From Trichocoleus sp. FACHB-40 (GTDB taxonomy: Bacteria > Cyanobacteriota > Cyanobacteriia > Cyanobacteriales > FACHB-T130): a DNA stretch of 64,000 nucleotides. Both the position numbers and the translations under genes were made by a program. The notes under the pieces are model-generated. The model worked only from the letters and a program-made list of their open reading frames with translations. It had not been told where the DNA came from and made no database searches. Location of the stretch: contig NZ_JACJPF010000064.1 in NCBI RefSeq assembly GCF_014695915.1, forward strand, positions 1 through 64,000, written 5' to 3'. This document shows positions 52,910 through 63,784 of the stretch, one piece after another. The first letter of the stretch is position 1. Every line of letters begins with the position of its first letter.

Positions 52910-52944
52910 TGGCTAGTTGCCTGTCTCTGAGGGGGAACTAGCCA
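52910..52944. other. Hairpin between minC and minD
   Basis: TGGCTAGTT (52910-52918) pairs with AACTAGCCA (52936-52944); then a CCCCCTCTCCCGCTCTCCCA tract. It may end a minC transcript or partly separate it from minDE. No T-run. Confidence 0.55.
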
Positions 52945-53148
52945 CATTCTCCCCCTCTCCCGCTCTCCCACTCTCACCAAGTTTTGCGCTAGTTTTCGGT
53001 TAAGGAGTTATTATTTTTGAGTGATAACTATATATCACAACTACAAAACTCAATAGCTAAGCCATTAACATAATTTAAAAGGCAAAAACAAAGCCGCAAT
53101 AAACCGCGCCTAGAACAAAATCAGAAGTCAAAAAACAAATCTTTCAAC

Positions 53149-53955
53149 ATGAGTCGCATTATTGTAATTTCCTCCGGCAAAGGAGGGGTAGGAAAAACCA
53201 CTGTAACGGCAAATTTGGGCATGGCTCTAGCTCGATTGGGGCGGCAAGTTGCCTTGGTGGATGCGGATTTCGGTCTGAGAAATTTGGATCTGTTGCTGGG
53301 GTTGGAAAATCGGATTGTCTACACTGCTGTTGAAGTTCTGGCTGGTGAGTGTCGGCTGGATCAAGCTTTGGTGAAAGATAAGCGCCAACCGGGACTGGTG
53401 CTACTACCAGCTGCCCAAAATCGAACTAAGGATTCAGTTACTCCAGACCAGATGAAGAAGTTGGTCAATGAGTTAGCGGCAAAGTACGATTATGTTTTGA
53501 TTGACTCTCCGGCGGGTATTGAGATGGGCTTCCAGAATGCGATCGCAGCCGCCCAAGAAGCCTTGATCGTCACTACGCCAGAAATTGCCGCCGTGCGCGA
53601 CGCTGACCGCGTTGTTGGCTTACTGGAAGCACACACTATCAAAAGCACCCGCCTGATTGTCAACCGCATTCGGCCCGCAATGGTGCAAGCCAATGACATG
53701 ATGTCAGTGGAAGACGTTCAAGAAATTCTCTCGATTCCTCTAATTGGCGTTGTCCCTGACGACGAGCGGGTAATTGTCTCCACCAACCGAGGCGAACCTC
53801 TGGTATTGGCTGAAAATCTCTCCCGACCGGGAATGGCGTTTTATAATATTGCACGCCGCCTGGAAGGTGAGCCAATCGAGTTTATTGATTTGGATGCTGC
53901 GAAGGAAAACGTCTTTTCTCGCATCCGAAAATTATTGTGGTCTAAGATTATCTAA
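53149..53955 (+). CDS. minD: Septum site-determining protein MinD
   Basis: 268 residues. A ParA/MinD ATPase with the deviant Walker [11 protein letters not shown] (Lys11 and Lys16), switch [16 protein letters not shown], switch [15 protein letters not shown], and MinE/MinC-binding surface residues in the middle. The C-terminal amphipathic helix [14 protein letters not shown] is the membrane-targeting sequence. It dimerises with ATP on the membrane, recruits MinC and is released by MinE. Full length. 20 bp before minE, same transcript. Confidence 0.97.
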   Translation: MSRIIVISSGKGGVGKTTVTANLGMALARLGRQVALVDADFGLRNLDLLLGLENRIVYTAVEVLAGECRLDQALVKDKRQPGLVLLPAAQNRTKDSVTPDQMKKLVNELAAKYDYVLIDSPAGIEMGFQNAIAAAQEALIVTTPEIAAVRDADRVVGLLEAHTIKSTRLIVNRIRPAMVQANDMMSVEDVQEILSIPLIGVVPDDERVIVSTNRGEPLVLAENLSRPGMAFYNIARRLEGEPIEFIDLDAAKENVFSRIRKLLWSKII

Positions 53956-53975
53956 CCTTCACTTCTGCCAGTTCG

Positions 53976-54251
53976 ATGATCAATGAACTTTTAGAACGAC
54001 TTTTTCCTCGCATGGGTGCTGACAACAGCCGTGCGGAAGTCAAGCGCCGTCTGCAATTGGTAATCGCTCACGACCGCGCTGACTTAACGCCAGAGATGGT
54101 TGAGTCAATGCGGAAAGAAATTATGGAGGTCGTCTCTCGCTACGTTGAAATTGAGACAGACGGATTAGAATTTTCTTTAGAAAGTAATCAACGGGCGACG
54201 GCGTTAATTGCTAATTTGCCCATCCGCCGCGTTAAGGCTGAGTCTGAGTAG
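53976..54251 (+). CDS. minE: Cell division topological specificity factor MinE
   Basis: 91 residues. The N-terminal helix [10 protein letters not shown] is the membrane/MinD-contact region, [20 protein letters not shown] is the MinD-ATPase stimulating part, and [20 protein letters not shown] begins the dimer domain. It drives the MinD oscillation. Downstream gene of minDE. Confidence 0.95.
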   Translation: MINELLERLFPRMGADNSRAEVKRRLQLVIAHDRADLTPEMVESMRKEIMEVVSRYVEIETDGLEFSLESNQRATALIANLPIRRVKAESE

Positions 54252-54470
54252 CGATCATTTCTCTGTCATTTTAGGAAGTAGTAGAGTTGTTGCGATCGCG
54301 TGGTTTATGGCGTAGATACCCGTAAGGTATCCATACATCCCGCACTTCACGTCAGCCTTTACTGAAGCTTCACATCATCTCAGTACAATCACTTAGGGGT
54401 AGGATGCTTACAAATCATGTAAGCTCAGCTATCTGGCTGATTTATTGTATGTTTTAACCTGAGTTTTACC

Positions 54471-54560
54471 AAGTTAAATATATTTTTTTTATAAAGATTA
54501 CCGAGAACTACTGGTTTTTTCCAGATAAGGTATGCAACACTTTTCTAAGTTGCGAGCTCT
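54471..54560 (+). promoter_or_regulatory. Upstream block shared by two PEP-CTERM genes, copy A
   Basis: Begins AGTTAAATAT, a T-run and ATAAAGATTAC, then after a less conserved stretch TATGCAACACTTTTCTAAG. The copy at 57662-57745 has the same order and spacing (the TATGC part starts about 60 bases in both). The gene starts 620 bp (here) and about 500 bp (copy B) downstream. It could be a promoter with a long leader or a regulator site. Confidence 0.5.
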
Positions 54561-54801
54561 ATCGGAGATAAAGATCATAAATAAAAAAAGCTGCATTATA
54601 GCAGCCCTATTTCATTTGTATGTAAGACAGGCAAAAGAGCCTTTTGTCGGGGAGACGCCTGCGCTACAAACAACAAATAGGTTAACTTTGCAGCTTATAT
54701 AGAGACTGCATTTCTGGCGTTGAGTACATCGCTCATGCAAATAAATAAAGTTGGAAGTCAGAAGATTTTCAACATTTATAAAAGGTAAGACATTAAAAGT
54801 A

Positions 54802-54851
54802 AAAAAGCAAAAAGTTTTGCTTTTTATTAGAGCCTAACAGCTCTAATTTTT
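54802..54851 (+). terminator. Two stacked hairpins in the leader of the PEP-CTERM gene
   Basis: First AAAAAGCAAAA/TTTTGCTTTTT (54802-54825), then ATTAGAGC/GCTCTAAT with a T-run (54826-54851). Either could end transcription. If the block at 54471 is the promoter of the next gene, they would act as an attenuator. Confidence 0.7.
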
Positions 54852-55124
54852 GCATATAAAAAATTACGTTAGGTCTCTAAAAAATATAACGAAATTTATA
54901 AATTTTCCGGAACTTCAATATTTCTTATTACGTCTAGAAAAGGGTGTTTACTCTTTCCGAGGCTTTGGCTGGCTAAAAAATTTATTAGAATATTACTAAT
55001 AATAAGCCTTGGCTCAGCCTGTTGTACTAAGCTTTTTTAGAAAAAAAGGAGGTAGATTTTTATTTATAAAATCAGCCGCATCTTAACAATTTCAAAAATC
55101 TACCATTAAGGAGCAACCGGGTTT

Positions 55125-56978
55125 ATGAATATCTCTTTGAGGAATCTAGCAACTGCTATTGTTGGGGCAAGTTTTATTGTCATAGGAACCACAGCCACAC
55201 CCTCCCAGGCAACAACTCTCACTGGCTATAAAACTACCGGAAATATGATGAGTGGGATGCAAGTTAAGGTTGGCTTCCTTGATGGAAGCTACGAAATTGC
55301 AACCTGGGGTGCCACAGGCTCTAATTCAGGAGGAGCGTTTGGTACTGGCTGGTCACTCACCCAACGTGGCGATACATACGGTTATAGTTCCGATAATAAC
55401 GCCTACGGCTGGACGTTTTCGTACTCTGGTGGCAACTCGCTTAACTCTTTACTGATTGATGCTATTTCTGGAAATGCTGTTTTCGATCAGATCAGAAGTA
55501 GAGATAGCGAATATACGCCGAACTCAGCAGATGGTTGGAACTTCGAGGTGTTATCTGGAAAAAGGCCCGATAACTACGCTTACTCTGTACCGATTGATAT
55601 TTCGCGGGGAGACTTGTTTGGACGTCTCGCAATGGTATGGAACAGCGGATTTAACGGGACAATGACATTTATCGCCGATACTGATAGCGGCACCACAAAC
55701 GATCCGGTTAAGCCGCGAGAGCCAGCACCACCTATCACGCCACCGCCACCGCCACCCGTCATCCCACCACCACCGCCACCCGTCATCCCGCCACCACCGC
55801 CACCACCACCAAACGTCGCACCGATAGTGAGTTTGGACAATTACACGATCAATGAGGGTCAATCGGTATCGCCAATTGTATATGGCAGTGATGCGAATAA
55901 CGATCCGCTTACTTTCTGGCTGAACGGCAATGTTATTGGCAGTGCGGTAAATACTGCTGGAAGCAGTTCTGTGACTGTGCCTTTAGGAACTTATGCTGAT
56001 GAAGGAACCCATGCTTTAACGGCGCAAGTACAGGACGATAAAGGTGAAGCAAGTGTTGTCACGAGGACATTAACTGTTTTAAATGTCGCTCCTACCATCA
56101 ATAGACTCACCCGAAATATCACGATCAAAGAAGGCGATCGCTTCAATTTTGCTGCTAGAGCCACCGATCCGGGTATCAATGATATTCTCACCTACAATTG
56201 GGACTTGGATAATAACGGTCAGTATGATAATCGCACTGGCATTAGGGGCAGACATTCCTTTGCGGATGAGGGTTCTAATCCCATCAAACTGCAAGTTTCC
56301 GATGGCGATGGTGGGTATGATTACGGTTCTTTTAACGTGACAGTGGAGAACGTTGCTCCCACAATTACCCGCCTCACCCAAAATTTAACTATTAAACAAG
56401 GCGAATCCTTCGATTTTGCCGCTACTGCTACCGATCCGGGAATCTACGATATTCTCAGATATCGCTGGGATTTGGATGGCGACGGTAGGTATGATGACTA
56501 CAGGGGTCAAACTGGAAAATATGCCTATACAGATGTAGGTGTCAATTCCGTGGGGTTGCGAGTCGCCGATGGCGATGGTGGTTTTGATTTCGGTTCTTTT
56601 AACGTCACAGTGGAGAACGTTGCGCCGACAATTACCAGCATCACCAAGGCTATTAGTGTTTTAGAAGGTGAGTTGTTTGATTTTGGTGCTACCGCAACTG
56701 ATCCGGGTATCAACGATCTTCTCAGCTTTGCTTGGGACTTGGATGATGATGGCGAGTATGATGATTTCTTTGGTACCGATGGGCAGTGGTCTTTTAACAA
56801 TGACGGTGTTTATAACGTTAAGTTAAAAGTCTCTGATGGTAATAACGGTTTTACTTACAGTTCTTTTGACGTGGCAGTTGAACACGTTCCGGAACCTTCT
56901 TCGGCGTTCGGTTTACTAGCGTTTGGTGCTGTGGGTGCTGGTATAGCCTATAAGCGTAAATACCAGCGAAAAATTTAG
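55125..56978 (+). CDS. Exported PEP-CTERM protein with PKD-like repeats
   Basis: 617 residues. Signal peptide MNISLRNLATAIVGASFIVI ending at PSQA. A unique domain (30-195) is rich in Gly/Ser/Tyr. A poly-proline linker (about 203-230, PPPPPP units) follows, and then four Ig-like (PKD) repeats of about 90 residues (231-590). The last three end alike (GSFNVTVENVAPTI) and hold the YNWDLDNNGQYD-type motif, rich in Asp and possibly Ca-binding. The C-terminus is the sorting signal: VPEPSSAFGLLAFGAVGAG then a basic KRKYQRK. Such signals are processed by exosortases, and the protein is likely surface-attached or released with exopolysaccharide. The exosortase gene is not in the window. Confidence 0.93.
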   Translation: MNISLRNLATAIVGASFIVIGTTATPSQATTLTGYKTTGNMMSGMQVKVGFLDGSYEIATWGATGSNSGGAFGTGWSLTQRGDTYGYSSDNNAYGWTFSYSGGNSLNSLLIDAISGNAVFDQIRSRDSEYTPNSADGWNFEVLSGKRPDNYAYSVPIDISRGDLFGRLAMVWNSGFNGTMTFIADTDSGTTNDPVKPREPAPPITPPPPPPVIPPPPPPVIPPPPPPPPNVAPIVSLDNYTINEGQSVSPIVYGSDANNDPLTFWLNGNVIGSAVNTAGSSSVTVPLGTYADEGTHALTAQVQDDKGEASVVTRTLTVLNVAPTINRLTRNITIKEGDRFNFAARATDPGINDILTYNWDLDNNGQYDNRTGIRGRHSFADEGSNPIKLQVSDGDGGYDYGSFNVTVENVAPTITRLTQNLTIKQGESFDFAATATDPGIYDILRYRWDLDGDGRYDDYRGQTGKYAYTDVGVNSVGLRVADGDGGFDFGSFNVTVENVAPTITSITKAISVLEGELFDFGATATDPGINDLLSFAWDLDDDGEYDDFFGTDGQWSFNNDGVYNVKLKVSDGNNGFTYSSFDVAVEHVPEPSSAFGLLAFGAVGAGIAYKRKYQRKI

Positions 56979-57057
56979 CGTAACCGTTATTTGGCGGTGC
57001 AACGCCTGCTTGTATATATACCCGCAGACGTTGCCTCAATGTTTTACAAACTAAGTC

Positions 57058-57105
57058 TACCCGTGCAGCTCTGGCTTACAAAGCCAGAGCTGCACGGGTA
57101 TTTTT
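57058..57105 (+). terminator. Perfect 20-bp terminator of the PKD/PEP-CTERM gene
   Basis: TACCCGTGCAGCTCTGGCTT (57058-57077), loop ACA, then the full complement (57081-57100) and five T. One of the strongest hairpins in the window. Confidence 0.95.
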
Positions 57106-57661
57106 CCAAAAGTGGGAAAGTTGAGAGCGATCGCTTTCATCCTTCCTGCAACCCTACAGAAAGCTTAAGCCGGAGAAAATGTATTTTAAAATACACTCCT
57201 TTAAAATATGGTTCAAATGATGGTATTGAATCTGCCCCTAGAAAAAGGGTGAATTTTTCTTTCAAAAAAATAGAACCTTCACTTCCTATGCCTGGTTTTC
57301 TTACCAGTTTATAATTGCTTTATTTCTCATTTCGCCATAGCTTGAAAATTGCAAACAAAAGCAACAATTAATACAAAAATAACATCAACTCTGTCTTATA
57401 TCGCCGCCAGAAAAATTATTTTAATCTCAGCAGGTTTTAGCCAAAATAAAATTCCCAAGGGATATTTCAACAGCACATTTTGCCGGAAAAATAGCTGAAA
57501 AGTATACCTGGATACCTGTAGAAATAACATTTTATTACAATCAGGCTTTACTAAAATTTTATATAGATTTAATGTAATCAAGCGCTTCTTAGAAACCTTG
57601 CAAGCTATATGCAACAAGTGATATAGCTACTTAATCCTCTATCGGTATCCGAAAATACCGT

Positions 57662-57745
57662 AGTTAAATATGTTTTTTTAATAAAGATTACGTATAAATA
57701 CTAGCCATAGCCATTAAATATATGCCAAACTTTCCCTAGCTATGT
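57662..57745 (+). promoter_or_regulatory. Upstream block shared by two PEP-CTERM genes, copy B
   Basis: AGTTAAATATGTTTTTTT then AATAAAGATTAC, a TATAAATACT that could be a -10 region, and TATGCCAAACTTTCCCTAG. See copy A at 54471. Confidence 0.5.
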
Positions 57746-58164
57746 TCTAACCAAACTTAGCAAATAAGAATTCCAGTCCACATATGAAATAAGTAGCTTT
57801 TAGAGAAACAAACGTTGCGATCGCACGTCAGAAAAATTACTGAATCAACATTAAGTTTGAGGGATACATAATTTTCGTCAGTAAGATTCCTGAGGGCTTC
57901 TATTAACGACTAAGGCAATATCTTTTCATCATCTGTGCAGATAATTGCTCAAAACAATTAATAGGAAATGATCTTAACTCATTTTTGCTGGTGATTGATT
58001 CTTACTAATGAAGCCAATTTCTGGTGACTCTACTATTACAACTAGCAAGCCACTAGGAGTATACAAACGCTAAATCTTTCGGAATCGCTAGATCAACAGT
58101 GCAAATTAACGCACTTCTCAAGACGTTTCCTGTGAATATGCACACTTGTAGAAAAATGAGTCCT

Positions 58165-58860
58165 ATGAAAACCTCAGCTTTTATGAAAAAGCTATCTATG
58201 ATTACTGCTGGCGTAACATTTATAACCCTTGCATCTTTAGCTAATGCGCCCCCTGTTAAGGCAGCAATTATTGCAGTAGACGATTCTGGGTCGTGGGCAA
58301 CAGGAACGGACACTTTAGCCAATCTAGGTTTCAATATGGTGACGGTGCCAGATAGCCCCGAAGCGGAGTTATCATCGGTTTCGACCCTTTCTTCACCGTT
58401 TGGCAACTTAACTTTTAGCCCTACGGTAGAAAAACGATATATTGGTTCCAGCTGGACAACGTGGAGTCATGGCCACATGGGCGAGGTCTACTATAGCGGC
58501 GCTAATGTTGTGACCACGAAGATTAAATTGCCCTTTGGTATATCTGCGTTTGATTTGTATGTAGAGCCAGATATGTTTAGTACATACAAAATTACAGTAA
58601 CGGTTATTGATAGTAGTCTGGCAACTCTGACCCAAGAAATAAATGGTTTTGGAGGTGCCAAGTATTTCGGATTCTACGCCACTAATGGAGGTGTGCTTTC
58701 CTCCGTTACAATCACTGACCGAACGGGCGGTGCTGCTAATGGTTTTGCTATGGCTGAGTTCCGTTTGGCAGCCCGTGAAATTCCTGAAACCTCCTCTGTG
58801 TTCGGTATATTAACATTTTGTGCTTTAGGTGTCCGGTCGCGGCTGTTGAGCCAACAGTGA
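58165..58860 (+). CDS. Exported protein with variant PEP-CTERM signal
   Basis: About 231 residues from ATG 58165 (MKTSAFMKKLSMITAGVTFI); other starts in frame are 58156, 58138 and GTG 58099. A signal peptide ends near PPVKAA. The mature domain is beta-rich (AIIAVDDSGSWATGTDTLAN, KLPFGISAFDLYVEPDMFST, GFYATNGGVLSSVTITDRTG), a layout common among cyanobacterial PEP-CTERM proteins. The C-terminal signal is EIPETSSVFGILTFCALGV then RSRLLSQQ. The canonical Pro-Glu-Pro is Pro-Glu-Thr here, so recognition by exosortase is uncertain. Confidence 0.85.
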   Translation: MKTSAFMKKLSMITAGVTFITLASLANAPPVKAAIIAVDDSGSWATGTDTLANLGFNMVTVPDSPEAELSSVSTLSSPFGNLTFSPTVEKRYIGSSWTTWSHGHMGEVYYSGANVVTTKIKLPFGISAFDLYVEPDMFSTYKITVTVIDSSLATLTQEINGFGGAKYFGFYATNGGVLSSVTITDRTGGAANGFAMAEFRLAAREIPETSSVFGILTFCALGVRSRLLSQQ

Positions 58861-60901
<2,041 letters not shown>

Positions 60902-60911
60902 TTGAAGGATT

Positions 60912-60966
60912 GCTCATCGCTAATGGAATGATGGCTAGTTTTGACAATTAGCCATTAGCGATGAGC
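60912..60966. other. Alternative hairpins between atpD and atpC
   Basis: GCTCATCGCTAATGG (60912-60926) pairs fully with 60952-60966. The inner ATGGCTA (60930-60936) can pair instead with the TAGCCAT inside the right arm. The two structures exclude each other. A heptamer (AACTGAC twice) follows up to the atpC start. Confidence 0.6.
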
Positions 60967-61000
60967 TAACTTACAACTGACAACTGACAAGTAACAAACT

Positions 61001-61411
61001 ATGGCTTTAACTATTCGTGTAGTTTCTCCCGACAAAACTGTTTGGGATTCCAGTGCTGAAGAGGTAATTCTGCCTAGCACAACTGGTCAACTAGGTATCC
61101 TCACTGGTCACGCGCCTTTACTGACGGCGTTGGATATCGGTGTGATGCGCGTTCGTCCAGGGAAAGATTGGGTAGCGATCGCTCTGATGGGTGGCTTCGC
61201 AGAAGTGGATAATGATGAAGTCACTATTCTGGTTAATGGTGCCGAACGGGGTGATAAAATTGACCGGGAACAAGCCCGTGCTGCTTACTCCGAAGCCGAA
61301 GCCAGAATTAATAAAGCTGAGAGTGGCGGCTCCCGTCAGGAGCAAATTCAGGCAACTCAAGCCCTTAAACGCGCCCGCGCTCGGTTTCAAGCTGCTGGTG
61401 GCATGGTTTAA
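61001..61411 (+). CDS. atpC: ATP synthase F1 subunit epsilon
   Basis: 136 residues, called atpE in cyanobacterial literature. N-terminal beta-sandwich ([40 protein letters not shown]) and C-terminal helical hairpin ([20 protein letters not shown] to [14 protein letters not shown]). It is in the central stalk and regulates the ATPase. 99 bp after atpD. Confidence 0.98.
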   Translation: MALTIRVVSPDKTVWDSSAEEVILPSTTGQLGILTGHAPLLTALDIGVMRVRPGKDWVAIALMGGFAEVDNDEVTILVNGAERGDKIDREQARAAYSEAEARINKAESGGSRQEQIQATQALKRARARFQAAGGMV

Positions 61412-61443
61412 GTTAAAAGTCTTCGCCAAACCTTTCTATTTCT

Positions 61444-61479
61444 AAAACTCCTTCTGTCCATGCACAGCAGGAGTTTTTT
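61444..61479 (+). terminator. Terminator of the atpD-atpC unit
   Basis: AAAACTCCT-T-CTGT pairs with ACAG-C-AGGAGTTTT (61444-61457 with 61464-61477), followed by TTG. The T-run is partly within the stem. Confidence 0.85.
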
Positions 61480-61525
61480 GTTTCCGTATTTCCGACAAGA
61501 TGGTGGAGGTAATGCGTCACTAAAC

Positions 61526-61603
61526 TGGAACTATATTATCTGCGATCGCGCTTTTGAATCTTCCTGGCTGGTGATTAGCGGGTGGTGCGGCGCGAAATAC
61601 GGT
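61526..61603. repeat. Direct repeat flanking the TPR gene, left copy
   Basis: Shares with 63592-63668 the stretch GCGATCGCGCTTTTGAATCT plus the CCGGCTG-like and GCGAAATACGGT parts; differences are scattered. The two copies are about 2.07 kb apart and enclose the TPR gene. Confidence 0.8.
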
Positions 61604-61692
61604 TTGGCGGTTGTTAAGATATGACTAACTTGATTGAAGATTGTGCAAGTTAACAACAACTTACATTTATAGTTTTAGCAGGGGTTTACAGG

Positions 61693-63582
61693 GTGAAACT
61701 CAAACTTTTGTTGGCTGTGCTGCTGTTGACTATCACTCATCCAGGCAGCGCAGTGATTGGACAAGATGCGGAACCGGAACTGGTTCTAGCTGAAAGCGCA
61801 GTGATTGGACAAAAAAATGCGGAGCCGGAACTGGTTCTAGCTGAAACAGAATTATTAGCTTCCCTTGCAGGAGGCTACACTACCATTAAGCAGCCTGACC
61901 GAGCTATTCAGCTTCTAGAAGAAACGTTGTCTTTCAATCAAACCCTGGCAAACCCCTGCCACAAGCTCGAAATTTTAACCGATGTTGCGGGTCACTACGC
62001 CTTCATGGGGCAAGAAGCCAAAAGTTCTGCACTTTTTGCTCAAGCTCAAAAAATTCTTGAGACAACTAAATACTGCGAACCAGAACCGTCTGGATCTGCT
62101 CGTAACGATCCACAGACTTGGGTACTTGTAGCGGCGGGAAGGCACGCTAGAGATGGTCGCCATGACATAGCCCTTAGAATCGCAACGAGTTTTGGAGACA
62201 ACTATCTTGAAGATATGCTGCAAGGGCTGCTATATACATACACTGACAGTGGCTCACGACAACCCGATCGAGCGGCTGAAATACAGCTAAAGTTAGCTGA
62301 TTACTACAACAGGACAGGGCAATCTGACAAAGCTGTTCAAATATGGCTTTTCCTAGTTAACTACTATAACGAGACAGGTCAGCCTGACCGAGCATCCGAG
62401 CTTCAGAGTTTAGCTTCAAAGGCTGAGCGAACCTTCAATAGTAGCTCCTCAAGCACCCAATCTCGACAAAATCAAGCACAAATAGAGCTTTCTCGGTGTT
62501 TTGCACAAAAAGAAACCAACACTCTTTTGTCAATAAGAACAATTGTAGAAACTCTAGATGGAGAGCAGCTAAGGCAAATTCTCAATATTTGCCAGGAAGT
62601 AGAACTAGCTGAACAAGCGACAGAAGTTTCTGCACTAACTCTCAAAGCTCTTGAACAAATAGTTCTAGCTACACAAAAGATTGCAAATCCTATTTCTCGC
62701 TCGCGTACATTGACCGCAGTTGTCAATCTGTATGCAAATGTGGAGAAGGATGCAGAAGCAGTCAAGGTTTTGAATAAATCACTATTGACTCTACAAGCAG
62801 GTGCAGCAAATTTACCATCAGATGCTCGTTATGAGGCGAGTCGTGCGCTTGAAGAAATTATTGCTGGGTACTTAAGAATTGGACAAATCGCTCAGGCACT
62901 CGCAGTGGCTCAACTGGTTCAAACTGGCAAACTGAATCTTGCCGCTTCCGACTTTTCTCAAGTTCCAGTAGACTCCAAGTTTGCCTACCAAAGTTTGATG
63001 CCACCTATTGTGGACTTCTATGCACAAACTGGGAAATTTGAACAGGCACTCCAGCTTGCTAATACCCTTGGTAGAGGTCATCGAGACGAGGCGTTGCGTC
63101 GCATTGTCGATCAATATGCATCAAAAGGGCAGTACGCCCAAGCGCTTAAGACGGCTCAGATGATTAAGAGCCTGGAAGTTCAAAATAAAGCTAGCGTCAT
63201 TTACAGTATCATCGAACGGGCTATTAACGCAAGAAAACTAGACTGGGCAGTGCAAGCAACTCAGACAATTGAATGGACAAAGCAGACAACTCAAGCAACT
63301 GGTCAGACAATGGATGGAGCGACGAATGAGACTCGTTTCTATCACAATAAACTGCTGTTGGCGATTGCTCATGAGTACGCTGAGTTAAGGCAGTTCGACC
63401 GTGCAATTGAATCTGTTAATAGGATGAGTTCGGACGAAATTGGTAACTATAGGAGGGTTAAGGCGCTTAGTGCGATCGCTCGTGAATACGCTCAAGCTGA
63501 GCAGACTGAGGAAGCTCTAAAGTTACTAGAGCAAGCCGTAGAAATTGCTCGCTCTATTTCGTCTCCAAAAGCTTCTGGCTGA
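61693..63582 (+). CDS. Exported tetratricopeptide-like repeat protein
   Basis: 629 residues from GTG 61693. Signal peptide MKLKLLLAVLLLTITHPGSA. Then a duplicated segment SAVIGQDAEPELVLAE / SAVIGQKNAEPELVLAE (61747-61794, 61795-61845). The rest is a series of helical pairs of TPR type: LASLAGGYTTIKQPDRAIQL, QLKLADYYNRTGQSDKAVQI, IVDFYAQTGKFEQALQLANT, IVDQYASKGQYAQALKTAQM, LSAIAREYAQAEQTEEALKL. It is likely periplasmic or surface-located and binds proteins. No enzyme part. Flanked by direct repeats, so the whole gene may have been moved or duplicated as a unit. Confidence 0.85.
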   Translation: MKLKLLLAVLLLTITHPGSAVIGQDAEPELVLAESAVIGQKNAEPELVLAETELLASLAGGYTTIKQPDRAIQLLEETLSFNQTLANPCHKLEILTDVAGHYAFMGQEAKSSALFAQAQKILETTKYCEPEPSGSARNDPQTWVLVAAGRHARDGRHDIALRIATSFGDNYLEDMLQGLLYTYTDSGSRQPDRAAEIQLKLADYYNRTGQSDKAVQIWLFLVNYYNETGQPDRASELQSLASKAERTFNSSSSSTQSRQNQAQIELSRCFAQKETNTLLSIRTIVETLDGEQLRQILNICQEVELAEQATEVSALTLKALEQIVLATQKIANPISRSRTLTAVVNLYANVEKDAEAVKVLNKSLLTLQAGAANLPSDARYEASRALEEIIAGYLRIGQIAQALAVAQLVQTGKLNLAASDFSQVPVDSKFAYQSLMPPIVDFYAQTGKFEQALQLANTLGRGHRDEALRRIVDQYASKGQYAQALKTAQMIKSLEVQNKASVIYSIIERAINARKLDWAVQATQTIEWTKQTTQATGQTMDGATNETRFYHNKLLLAIAHEYAELRQFDRAIESVNRMSSDEIGNYRRVKALSAIAREYAQAEQTEEALKLLEQAVEIARSISSPKASG

Positions 63583-63591
63583 TTCACCCGT

Positions 63592-63668
63592 TGGAGCTGT
63601 ATTATTTGCGATCGCGCTTTTGAATCTTCCCGGCTGCGGTTAGCTGGCGGTGCGGTGCGAAATACGGT
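63592..63668. repeat. Direct repeat flanking the TPR gene, right copy
   Basis: See 61526-61603. Begins 9 bases after the TPR gene stop and contains the HIP1 site GCGATCGC. Confidence 0.8.
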
Positions 63669-63784
63669 AGAAGCGATCGCTTCGCTATTTGGCAATCACT
63701 GTCAGTTAGTCATTAATGATGATTATGGGTGAATAGCGAGTTACGGTTGAAGAAACCGCCCCAGCAATCGATGGAGGAACACCA

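Larger units (their letters stand above)
54252..55124. other. Long spacer between minE and a PEP-CTERM gene
   Basis: 873 bp, A+T-rich, without a convincing frame. It has a small hairpin GCTGC/GCAGC (54590-54605), a conserved block at 54471-54560 shared with the next exported-protein gene, and two stacked hairpins at 54802-54851. The last part forms a long leader with AAAAAAGGAGG near 55043-55052, about 70 bp before the start. Confidence 0.6.
56979..58098. other. Long gene-poor spacer between the two PEP-CTERM genes
   Basis: 1120 bp. It has the terminator of the first gene (57058-57105), the conserved block B (57662-57745), a GTATTTTAAAATAC palindrome near 57180, and A+T-rich sequence otherwise. 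Frames present (up to about 100 codons) have no coding look. Confidence 0.6.

Noticed and set aside
55551-55862. Minus-strand frames opposite the poly-proline linker
   Set aside because: Gly/Trp-rich translations are the shadow of the proline codon repeat in the plus-strand gene.
56991-57314. 107-codon plus-strand frame after the PKD protein
   Set aside because: It runs through the strong terminator hairpin and has no protein-like character.
57396-57617. 73-codon minus-strand frame between the PEP-CTERM genes
   Set aside because: Lys/Phe/Leu-rich translation of A+T-rich DNA, no ribosome-binding site, no neighbours.
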